A DNA stretch of 61,631 nucleotides from Nitrospinota bacterium (GTDB taxonomy: Bacteria > Nitrospinota_A > UBA7883 > JACRGQ01): the NCBI GenBank assembly GCA_016217735.1, contig JACRGQ010000063.1:1-61631 (forward strand). The letters run 5' to 3'. The position numbers and the translations under genes were made by a program. The notes below the pieces were generated by a model. That model had not been told where the DNA came from, searched no databases, and was given only the letters and a program-made list of their open reading frames with translations. The stretch's first letter is position 1. The number at the start of each line of letters is the position of its first letter. Of the stretch, positions 7,604 through 14,605 are shown one piece after another.

Positions 7604-8893
7604 CTAGAACCGGTAGTCGAGGTTCAGGAATACCGAGGTGGTTTTGTAGCTGGAGGGGTACTTCACGGCGTTGAGCGTGGGGATATTCTGGTCGCTGTAC
7701 TCCAGCATGCCGTAAAAGAAGAGCTGCCTGGTGACGCTGTAGTTCACCGATGCGCCGTAAATCATCTGGGTCAGATCGCCGTCGGCGTTGTCCTGTTTGC
7801 TGGACATGTAGGTGGCGCTCACTTCGCCGCCGATATCTTCGCGCGGGTTCGCCCCCACCGCGAAAAAGCCCTGCCATCCCTTGTTGGTGTAATAGTTCAC
7901 CGCCCGGTAGGCGAGGTTGCAATACATCGTGCCCGGCATCTCGTTTTGCCGGTAACCGACGCCCATGATGTTGCCGTCTTTGCCGTCATTGCCGCGGGTG
8001 GCATAGGACAGGTCGGTGTATATCTTGCCGCCGCTGGTGATGCTGTAATCGGCATAAACGCCGTAGTTCCGGTTGATATTGTGGTCGATGCCGTATTTCA
8101 TGGTGTCTTGCAGCCAGATGGCGCGGTATTGGTTATAGGTTAAATTCAGCCGTGCCGTCCAGCCCCACCGGTAGTTCATGTTCACGAACAGGGTGGTGAT
8201 GTCGGGGCCGTCTTTGTTGCCGCTGGCGTCGCCGGAAACCTTGTTGTCCACCCGCAACGAGCTGTATAGGCTCATGGCGTCGTCCGGCGACCAGGCGAGC
8301 GAACCGTAGAGGTACATTTCGTCCTCATTGCCCTTGTGCTGGCTGGCGGCCAAACCGATCGAAGTGGAAAATCCCTTTGTGCGCAGGTAGGTGTAGAGTC
8401 CGTAGGTGGTGTAGTCGCTGGTGAAGTAGTCTTGCAACGGGTCGGCCTTGGTTCCCCCAAAAAGCCCCGCCCCGGCCGTCTCGCCCAAGGCGAAATCCGC
8501 GTTGAGGCCGTCCACCTTCGCGCCGGGCATCGGGTCGATGTACTGCCGGCCGAGGGTCAGCCTGGTTCCGGTGCCGGCCACATGTTGCATATCGACATTC
8601 ACCTGGTCGATGCGGGTGTTGTCGATATGGCTGTTGTAGTCCTTGCCGCCCACGGTGCGGTATTGCCCGTCGAAGTGGAAGTCGGTTTTATCGGCCAGAC
8701 CGAGCGCATTGAGGTAGAGGCGGGTGCGGGTGAAATTGTAGGTCTGGTTGGCCGCGTCGTCGTTTTGCATAAAGAGCGATTCTGAAACGCGTCCCTTGAT
8801 TTCCACGGCGGAAGCCGGGGAGGGGAGCGCGGCCGCCATCAGCCCCGCCAGCAACCCGGCGGTAAATATTCCCTTCTTCATGTCCGTCACCAT
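7604..8893 (-). CDS. Outer-membrane beta-barrel protein coupled to the multiheme cytochrome
   Basis: This 429-residue protein has a signal peptide (MKKGIFTAGLLAGLMAAALP, cleavage after ASA). After it come many alternating amphipathic strands rich in Tyr, Asn and Gly and a C-terminal strand ending FLNLDYRF, where the terminal Phe is the mark of BAM-assembled outer-membrane proteins. No named porin family is recognised. The start ATG overlaps the stop of the 36-haem cytochrome (TGATG), so the two are translated together; a second ATG at 8881 begins the signal peptide proper. In porin-cytochrome conduits a barrel threads a multihaem cytochrome through the outer membrane. That role is inferred here from the coupling. 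The barrel itself carries no CxxCH motif. Confidence 0.8.
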   Translation of the reverse strand: MVTDMKKGIFTAGLLAGLMAAALPSPASAVEIKGRVSESLFMQNDDAANQTYNFTRTRLYLNALGLADKTDFHFDGQYRTVGGKDYNSHIDNTRIDQVNVDMQHVAGTGTRLTLGRQYIDPMPGAKVDGLNADFALGETAGAGLFGGTKADPLQDYFTSDYTTYGLYTYLRTKGFSTSIGLAASQHKGNEDEMYLYGSLAWSPDDAMSLYSSLRVDNKVSGDASGNKDGPDITTLFVNMNYRWGWTARLNLTYNQYRAIWLQDTMKYGIDHNINRNYGVYADYSITSGGKIYTDLSYATRGNDGKDGNIMGVGYRQNEMPGTMYCNLAYRAVNYYTNKGWQGFFAVGANPREDIGGEVSATYMSSKQDNADGDLTQMIYGASVNYSVTRQLFFYGMLEYSDQNIPTLNAVKYPSSYKTTSVFLNLDYRF

Positions 8894-11766
8894 CAATTGC
8901 AGGCCGGTCCGTTATAGGCCGGGTTCTTAAAGGTCGATGTCGTGTGGCAGAGGGCGCAGTCCGTCGGGCACGGATTCGCGCCGGTATGCTTGCCCTGATA
9001 GGTCAGGCTTGGCGCCATGGCGGGCGTCGCGCCGGAGGTGTGGCACTTGAAGCAGCCTGATTCCACCGATGTGGCGGGGATCGAGAGTGTGCCGCCGCTG
9101 GCGGCGTGGCACTTGGCGCAGTCGTTCTTCACCGCGATGTGCGCCCCGGTAAAGGTCATGCTCTTGTGGCTGAATGTGGCTCCCGTCCAGGTGAATGCGC
9201 CGCTCTTGTGGCATACCACGCAGTTGGTGTTGCCGCTGGAGTGGAAAGCCGCGGCGGCCGGCTTGGTGAAGTCGGCCACATGGCAGAGGTAGCAGGTTTG
9301 CGGGGTGTTGCGGTAGTTGCGCGCCTGATGGCACTGCTCGCACGTGGCGGCGCGGTGTCCCCCTTCAAGCCGGAAGCCGGTCTCGGTATGCCGGAATTTT
9401 TCCGGGAACCAGTTTTTGGCGGTGTGGCACTGGCCGCAGGCCGCGGGGCCGAACTGGTTGTAGTGCGGATCGGTGTGGCACTTCACGCAGTCGGATCCAA
9501 GTCCGGTGAAGATGCCCTTGGTTTTGTGGCACTCGTTGCAGGCGATCTGCGTGTGGGCGCCTTGCAGGGTGAAGCCGGTCACTTCGTGGAAGAAGCTCTT
9601 AGGCTCCCAGTTCACGGCGGTGTGGCACTGTTCGCACTTCGGTCCCATCTTGCCCTGGTGCGCTTTGTCGTCCTGTTTCCGGTGGCAGTCGAGGCACTCG
9701 GATTTGAGCGGCTTCCAGACCTTGCCTTCGTGGCACTTTTCGCAGGTGACGCCGGTGTGTTTGCCTTCCAGCGGGAAGCGCGCCTGGGTGCCGTGGTTGA
9801 AGGTCAGCTGTTTCCAGTCTTTCGGGGTGTGGCACTGCTCGCATGCCTTGTCGCGGAACTGGCCGGCATGCGGGTCTTTGTGGCAATACGCGCCGGCGCA
9901 GCTCTTCGCGTCGATGCCGCGGAATGTCGGGATGCCGCCGCCGTTTGTTTTGTGGCACTTGTCGCATTTCGTTTCGGCGTGCTTGCCTTCCAGTTTATAG
10001 CCTTTGTATGCGGCGGCGTTGTGGTCGAACAGGCTCGGCTTCCACTCTTTCGGGGTGTGGCACTGCTCGCATTTTGCATCCTTGAATTGCGGGCCGTGGA
10101 TGTTGCCCCGCTCCTTGATGTCGTGGCACCCGGCGTTATCGCAGCGGTCGGCGGCTATCGGCTTGAAGAGCGCCACCTGGGTGAGCGGGTCGGGCCGGTG
10201 GCATTTGTCGCACTTCATGGCGGCGTGTTTGCCTTCCAGCTTATAGCCTTTGTATGCGGCGGCGTTGTGGTCGAACAGGCTCGGCTTCCAGTTTTCCTCG
10301 TTATGGCAGCCGGCGCACAGCTGGCCCTTGAACTGCGGGCCGTGGATGTTGCCGCGGCTCTTGATGTCGTGGCATCCGGCGCCGTCGCAGCGGTCGCTGG
10401 CTATCGGCTTGAAGAGCGCCACTTTGGTGACCACGTCGGGGGCGTGGCACTTGTCGCATTTCAGGGCGGTATGCCTGCCCTTCAGCTTGTAGCCTTTGTA
10501 CGCGGCGGCCGCGTGGTCGAACAGGCTCGGCTTCCAGTTCTCCTCGTTGTGGCATCCGGCGCACATCTGGCCCTTGAACTGCGGGCCGTGGATGTTGCCC
10601 CGCTCCTTGATGTCGTGGCATCCCGCGTTGTCGCAGCGGTCGCTGGGTATCGGCTTGAAGAGCGCCACTTTGGTGACCGCGTCGGGGCGGTGGCACTTTT
10701 CGCATTCCAGCTTGGCGTGTTTGCCTTTCAGCTTGTAGCCCGGATAGGCCGGGTCTTCATGTTTGAAGGTGGCCGGCTTGAAGCCCTGCACGGCATGGCA
10801 CTCTTCGCATTTTTTCCCGGCGAACTGCTTGTCATGCACGTTGCCGAACTTTCCTTTGTCGTGGCAGCCGGGGGCGTCGCAGGCGTCGTACTTCGCAATC
10901 TTGAAGACCCCCTTGGCCCTTTCCACATGGCATTTCTCGCACGGCGTTTGCGCGTGCTTTCCCAGCAGCGGGTATTTGGTTGTCTTGTGGTCGAACTGTA
11001 TCTGTTTCCAGTTGGCCGGCACGTGGCAGCTTTCGCATTTCGGCCCCAGGCCCCCTTTGTGCTTGTCGTCTTTCTTGTGGCAGGTGATGCACTGTTCCTT
11101 GTTCTCCACCTGGAACAATCCCTTCACGGTGTGGCACTTGGCGCATTCCACTTTGGCGTGTTTGCCTTCCAGCTTGTAGGGCTTGTCGTGGTCGAAGGTG
11201 ACGTTTTTGCCTTTCCAGCCGTTTGTGTTGTGGCAGTTTTCGCACTTCTCCTTGAGCGTGCCTTTGTGGATATCGTCTTTTTTGTGGCAACTGAAACAGG
11301 CGGTTTCAAGGCCGGCGTAGCTGACGATCCCTTTTTTGGTTTTGGCGGTGTGGCACTTGATGCATTCGACGGGTGAATGCTTGCCCACCAGCTTGTAGCC
11401 GGTGGTGGCGTGGTCGAATTTCTTGATGTCCCCTTCGGTGCCGCGGTAACCGCGTCCTTTATGGTCCTTGTGGCACTTCACGCATTGCTGGTCCGCCACG
11501 CCGCCGTGCAACCCCTTTTTAATGGCTTGGGCCGCCGCCACGCCGGCGTGACAGCCCACCGACGTGCAGTTGGCGTTCGGAAGCCCTTCGCCCTTGGTGT
11601 GGCACTTGGTGCAGTTTGAAAGCCCTTCGAGATCGGCGTGGAACGATCCGAGTTCGCCGGGGCTGATCAGGCTGCCAAAATCGGCCGCATAAGAAGAGTG
11701 GGGGTGGCCGAATAGAATCAGGGCGAATAGAGAGAGTGCTAGCAAAAGACGTTTGTTCAAAGGCAC
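8893..11766 (-). CDS. Giant multiheme cytochrome c, 36 haem-binding motifs
   Basis: This 957-residue exported protein has a signal peptide of about 28 residues (KRLLLALSLFALILFG, cleavage near SSYAA). I count 36 haem attachment motifs: 30 of CX2CH type and six of CX4CH type (CTSVGCH, CDAPGCH, CDNAGCH twice, CDGAGCH, CAGAYCH), about one haem per 26 residues. Modules of the pattern F-D-H ... Y-K-L-x-G-K-H ... C-x-K-C-H recur throughout, giving many potential distal His ligands. Three near-identical 82-residue units lie at 355-600. No membrane anchor or lipobox Cys is seen. The likely role is periplasmic or cell-surface electron transfer, perhaps to extracellular minerals, inferred from haem density and the coupled barrel gene. 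The start is GTG 11766 or TTG 11760. Confidence 0.93.
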   Translation of the reverse strand: MPLNKRLLLALSLFALILFGHPHSSYAADFGSLISPGELGSFHADLEGLSNCTKCHTKGEGLPNANCTSVGCHAGVAAAQAIKKGLHGGVADQQCVKCHKDHKGRGYRGTEGDIKKFDHATTGYKLVGKHSPVECIKCHTAKTKKGIVSYAGLETACFSCHKKDDIHKGTLKEKCENCHNTNGWKGKNVTFDHDKPYKLEGKHAKVECAKCHTVKGLFQVENKEQCITCHKKDDKHKGGLGPKCESCHVPANWKQIQFDHKTTKYPLLGKHAQTPCEKCHVERAKGVFKIAKYDACDAPGCHDKGKFGNVHDKQFAGKKCEECHAVQGFKPATFKHEDPAYPGYKLKGKHAKLECEKCHRPDAVTKVALFKPIPSDRCDNAGCHDIKERGNIHGPQFKGQMCAGCHNEENWKPSLFDHAAAAYKGYKLKGRHTALKCDKCHAPDVVTKVALFKPIASDRCDGAGCHDIKSRGNIHGPQFKGQLCAGCHNEENWKPSLFDHNAAAYKGYKLEGKHAAMKCDKCHRPDPLTQVALFKPIAADRCDNAGCHDIKERGNIHGPQFKDAKCEQCHTPKEWKPSLFDHNAAAYKGYKLEGKHAETKCDKCHKTNGGGIPTFRGIDAKSCAGAYCHKDPHAGQFRDKACEQCHTPKDWKQLTFNHGTQARFPLEGKHTGVTCEKCHEGKVWKPLKSECLDCHRKQDDKAHQGKMGPKCEQCHTAVNWEPKSFFHEVTGFTLQGAHTQIACNECHKTKGIFTGLGSDCVKCHTDPHYNQFGPAACGQCHTAKNWFPEKFRHTETGFRLEGGHRAATCEQCHQARNYRNTPQTCYLCHVADFTKPAAAAFHSSGNTNCVVCHKSGAFTWTGATFSHKSMTFTGAHIAVKNDCAKCHAASGGTLSIPATSVESGCFKCHTSGATPAMAPSLTYQGKHTGANPCPTDCALCHTTSTFKNPAYNGPACN
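9967..10704 (-). repeat. Three tandem 246-bp repeats inside the cytochrome gene
   Basis: Each unit encodes 82 residues with three haem motifs (CX2CH, CX4CH, CX2CH). Shared blocks include VALFKPI, DRCD-x-AGCHDIK, RGNIHGPQFK, WKPSLFDH and AAYKGYKL. Unit starts are at residues 355, 437 and 519. The preceding unit (from about residue 277) is a diverged copy. DNA identity between the three is high, which points to recent duplication and potential copy-number change. Confidence 0.9.
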
Positions 11767-12014
11767 CCTGGTTTTCCCCTAAAAATGCAAATTATGTATG
11801 CTTCTTGAAAGGTATCAGTCCGGCATTATCCCGTCAAGGGACAAAGTTCCTCGGGACTTCATAGAGCAATCCACATGCCATCGTTATACGGCTGTTTTTC
11901 CGGCCTTTTATACAGGAGCCGTCCGCTATACGGACAGCCGTGGAGGGCAAAACCGGACAAACTGTCCCGCTTTCCGAGGTTGTCCGCTCCCGCGGCGCGG
12001 AGTACAATCGGCGC

Positions 12015-12314
12015 ATGGGATTGCTACGCTTCGCGCTCTGGGTGCTCGTGTTCCTCTTGGTGATACGGCTCATCGGCCGGATATTCCGCGCAAGCTTCCA
12101 TATTGAGGTCATCACGCCGCACGGCCGCGGCAATCAGCGGCAGCCGCCGGGTGGCGGGGCGCCGGGAACCGGTGCCGCCGATATGGCGCAGGATCCGTCG
12201 TGCGGCGCGTGGATAGCCACCGATCAGGCGGTCAAGGTAAACACCGGGGCCACCACGCAGTATTTCTGCTCGCAGCAGTGTCTGGATGACTATCGGAAAA
12301 AACTCAATGGTTAG
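12015..12314 (+). CDS. Small membrane-anchored protein with YHS/TRASH-like metal site
   Basis: This 99-residue protein has one N-terminal membrane helix (LLRFALWVLVFLLVIRLIG), a polar linker rich in Gly, Pro and Gln, and a C-terminal motif DPSCGAWI ... YFCSQQCLDDYRKKL. The Cys spacing resembles the YHS/TRASH metal-binding fold, in which a Cys and a later C-x3-C coordinate a metal ion. The function is unknown; metal sensing or storage at the membrane is a guess from the motif. The last eight bases overlap mog. ATG 12015 is the first start that begins the helix directly. Confidence 0.65.
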   Translation: MGLLRFALWVLVFLLVIRLIGRIFRASFHIEVITPHGRGNQRQPPGGGAPGTGAADMAQDPSCGAWIATDQAVKVNTGATTQYFCSQQCLDDYRKKLNG

Positions 12315-12801
12315 GGTGGGGATAGTGGTTGCGTCCGATTCGCGTTCCGCGGGGGGCGGCAAAGAGGATAAATGCATCCCGGCGTTGCGTGGATTTTTGG
12401 AGAAGAACGGCTATACGGTGGTGCATGCCGCCATCGTGCCGGACGAGGTGGAGCCATTGCGGGCGGAGATCATGCGGATGGCCAAGAGCGGCGCGGTTGA
12501 TCTGGTGTTGACCAGCGGCGGCACCGGCGTCTCCCCGCGCGACGTTACGCCCGAAGCCACAAAGCCGCTGCTGGAACGGGAGCTTCCCGGCATCCCGGAG
12601 GCGATGCGCGCCACTTCGCTGGAAAAAACGGTAAACGCCGTCGTTTCGCGGGGACTGGCGGGGATGATCGGGGCTGTGTTGGTGATCAACCTTCCAGGCG
12701 CCCCCAAAGCGGCGGTGGAAAACCTTGAGGCGGTTCACCGCGCCATCCCGCATATTGTGAAGAAGGCCAAGGGGGATACCGCCGAGTGCGCCCAACCATA
12801 G
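12307..12801 (+). CDS. mog: Molybdopterin adenylyltransferase (MogA/MoaB family)
   Basis: This 164-residue protein of the MogA/MoaB fold activates molybdopterin with ATP before molybdate insertion. Visible blocks are VGIVVASDSRSAG at the N terminus, LVLTSGGTGVSPRDVTPEAT (the binding loop, with the catalytic Asp in the S-P-R-D region) and VLVINLPGAPKAAVENL. Both MogA and MoaB share these features and the sequence does not separate them. The start overlaps the preceding gene. It implies a molybdenum or tungsten enzyme elsewhere in the genome; no other cofactor gene is in the window. Confidence 0.9.
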   Translation: MVRVGIVVASDSRSAGGGKEDKCIPALRGFLEKNGYTVVHAAIVPDEVEPLRAEIMRMAKSGAVDLVLTSGGTGVSPRDVTPEATKPLLERELPGIPEAMRATSLEKTVNAVVSRGLAGMIGAVLVINLPGAPKAAVENLEAVHRAIPHIVKKAKGDTAECAQP

Positions 12802-12803
12802 AA

Positions 12804-12822
12804 CGTTGCCAAGGAAGCAACG
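12804..12822. other. Short inverted repeat between convergent genes
   Basis: CGTTGC (12804-12809) and GCAACG (12817-12822) form a six-base-pair stem with a seven-base loop in the 24-base gap between the convergent mog gene and the GspE-N-like gene. No T-run follows on either strand, so it is at best a weak terminator. Confidence 0.35.
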
Positions 12823-12825
12823 GGA

Positions 12826-13389
12826 TCAGCCGGCGAGTTTTTCCTTGATCTTGTCCACCACTTCGGGGTTCACGATGCTGTGGAACTTCAAATAGTCGTC
12901 GAATGTATTGATGCTCTGCGCCTTCACCGCGTGGTCGAGCTGTTTTTGGGTTATTTTCTTTTTTTCCAGAACCAGCCACTCCCCCAGCCGGAGGGTGGAG
13001 GCCCGGTTGTTAAAAATGCGGATGTAATTTTCGCGCGTCATGATGTTCAGGTCGTTGATGACCGTAATCACGTCGCTTCCGGTTTCCTTCACTTTTTGCA
13101 GCACGAGAGCCCCTTGTTCGGGGGTCAGGTACCCTTCATCCGCCATTTTGCTGAGGAACGTGGTATGCGCCTCCTGGTTTTCCTTTACATACGCGTCGAT
13201 GTCGGCCTGCGTGATGTAGCCGAGGTCGATCAGCACTCCGCCGATGAATTTTTTTCCGGCGGCGTGGCGGTTGACGCGGTAAGCGAGGAAGCGGTTCATA
13301 TCCTCTTCCTTCAGCAGGTTGTGCTTGAGCAGCACCTGTGCCAGCGCGGCTTCTTCCTGCTCCAGAACGCTTAAATCACCCAATGCCAT
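12826..13389 (-). CDS. Uncharacterised protein with GspE-N / MshEN-like repeats
   Basis: This 187-residue soluble protein has no signal peptide. Several segments resemble the helical units found at the N terminus of type II secretion and pilus ATPases, for example FIGGVLIDLGYITQADIDAY, MADEGYLTPEQGALVL and RLGEWLVLEKKKITQKQLDH. There is no ATPase domain, so this is a free-standing set of such units. In MshE-type proteins related units bind cyclic di-GMP, but the key R-x-G-x-x-L pattern is only partly present here. Start ATG 13389 is chosen because the upstream extension (MARRRVLC) has no homology-like character. Function unknown. Confidence 0.75.
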   Translation of the reverse strand: MALGDLSVLEQEEAALAQVLLKHNLLKEEDMNRFLAYRVNRHAAGKKFIGGVLIDLGYITQADIDAYVKENQEAHTTFLSKMADEGYLTPEQGALVLQKVKETGSDVITVINDLNIMTRENYIRIFNNRASTLRLGEWLVLEKKKITQKQLDHAVKAQSINTFDDYLKFHSIVNPEVVDKIKEKLAG

Positions 13390-13509
13390 AATATCCGGAT
13401 CATAGCAGAGAACGCGCCGCCGGGCCAATCACGTTTGGCGGGGAAGGCGCAAAAAGGGGCAGTGGATCAGTTTAAATTCCCCAATAAAGGCCGCGCCGCG
13501 GTTTGGGAT

Positions 13510-13538
13510 TTGACCGCAAGGACGGTATCATATATTGT
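13510..13538 (+). promoter_or_regulatory. Probable sigma70 promoter of aroF
   Basis: TTGACC (13510-13515) and TATTGT (13533-13538) are separated by 17 bases, 31 bases upstream of the DAHP synthase start codon. An overlapping TATATT (13531) would have a short 15-base spacer. Confidence 0.5.
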
Positions 13539-13568
13539 TTACCGGATTAACAAAGGGAGCAGACACAG

Positions 13569-14585
13569 ATGATTATCGTGATGAAAGCGGGCGCTCCGCA
13601 AGAGGCCATAGAAGAAGTTGAGCGGCTGATCCGCGAGACCGGATACACCCCCCACAAGCTGGCGGGGGAAATGAAAACCGTCATCGCCGCCGTCGGCGAC
13701 GGCCGCGACAAATCGCGCCTCGAATCGATGGAATCGCTGGCCTACGTCGAAAGCGTGGTGCCGATCCTGAAGCCGTTCAAGCTCTGTTCGCGCGAAGTGA
13801 AGAAAGAAGACACCATCATCGACGTGGATGGGGTGAAGATCGGCGGCAAACACATTGTGGTGATGGCCGGCCCCTGCTCGGTGGAAGGGGAAGACCAGAT
13901 CATCGGCATAGCCAAAGATGTGAAGGCCGCCGGCGCGCAGATACTCCGCGGCGGGGCGTTCAAGCCGCGTACCTCCCCCTACTCGTTCCAGGGGATGGAG
14001 GAAGAGGGGCTGAAGCTGCTGCAGAAAGCGAAAAATGAAACCGGTCTCCCCATCGTCACCGAGGTGATGAACCCGCGCGACCTCGACCTGATCTATAAGT
14101 ACACCGACATCCTCCAGATCGGCGCGCGCAACATGCAGAATTTCTCGCTGCTCAAGCTGATCGGGCAGACCCGCAAGCCGGTGCTGCTCAAACGCGGCCT
14201 CGCCAACACCATCCAGGAATGGCTGATGAGCGCCGAATACATCCTCGCCGAAGGGAACCGCGACGTGATCATGTGCGAACGCGGCATCCGCACCTTCGAA
14301 ACGGCCACCCGCAACACGCTCGACCTCTCGGCGGTGCCGGTGCTGAAAGAGCTTACCCATCTGCCGGTCATCGTCGATCCGTCGCACGGCACCGGCTACT
14401 GGCAGTATGTCGCCTCCATGTCGAAGGCGTCGGTTGCCTGCGGCACCGACGGCCTGATGATCGAGGTGCATAACCGTCCCGAAGCCGCCTACTCGGACGG
14501 CGCGCAGTCGCTCAAGCCGAAAAAGTTCAGCCGGTTGATGGAAGAGCTCCGCCCGGTCGCTTTGGCGGTCGGCCGCACCATCTAA
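13569..14585 (+). CDS. aroF: 3-deoxy-7-phosphoheptulonate (DAHP) synthase
   Basis: This 338-residue enzyme condenses phosphoenolpyruvate and erythrose 4-phosphate, the first step to aromatic amino acids. It is of the type with an N-terminal ferredoxin-like regulatory domain (about residues 1-70, [20 protein letters not shown]) followed by the KDO8P-synthase-like barrel. Active-site segments include [12 protein letters not shown] (metal-binding Cys), [46 protein letters not shown] and DPSHGTGYW. The N-terminal domain is where related enzymes bind Tyr or Phe for feedback inhibition. A site AAAGGGAG precedes the start. The gene stands alone with its own promoter. Confidence 0.96.
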   Translation: MIIVMKAGAPQEAIEEVERLIRETGYTPHKLAGEMKTVIAAVGDGRDKSRLESMESLAYVESVVPILKPFKLCSREVKKEDTIIDVDGVKIGGKHIVVMAGPCSVEGEDQIIGIAKDVKAAGAQILRGGAFKPRTSPYSFQGMEEEGLKLLQKAKNETGLPIVTEVMNPRDLDLIYKYTDILQIGARNMQNFSLLKLIGQTRKPVLLKRGLANTIQEWLMSAEYILAEGNRDVIMCERGIRTFETATRNTLDLSAVPVLKELTHLPVIVDPSHGTGYWQYVASMSKASVACGTDGLMIEVHNRPEAAYSDGAQSLKPKKFSRLMEELRPVALAVGRTI

Positions 14586-14595
14586 GGGGGGGGGG
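14586..14595 (+). repeat. Run of ten G bases before the dinG start
   Basis: The 20-base gap between aroF and the helicase gene is almost all G, including ten consecutive G. It also supplies the only ribosome-binding-like sequence for GTG 14606. Such a tract is prone to slippage in replication and to sequencing error. Confidence 0.8.
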
Positions 14596-14605
14596 CGGGA
14601 AGCCG

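Noticed and set aside
10004-10738. Three evenly spaced 80-codon plus-strand frames that look like a tandem gene family
   Set aside because: They are the complement of the 246-base haem repeats.
9106-11376. A 756-codon open frame on the plus strand opposite the cytochrome gene
   Set aside because: It mirrors the repeat structure of the cytochrome, is Val/Ala/Leu-biased with no domain, and the opposite frame has 36 haem motifs and a signal peptide. It is an antisense artefact.
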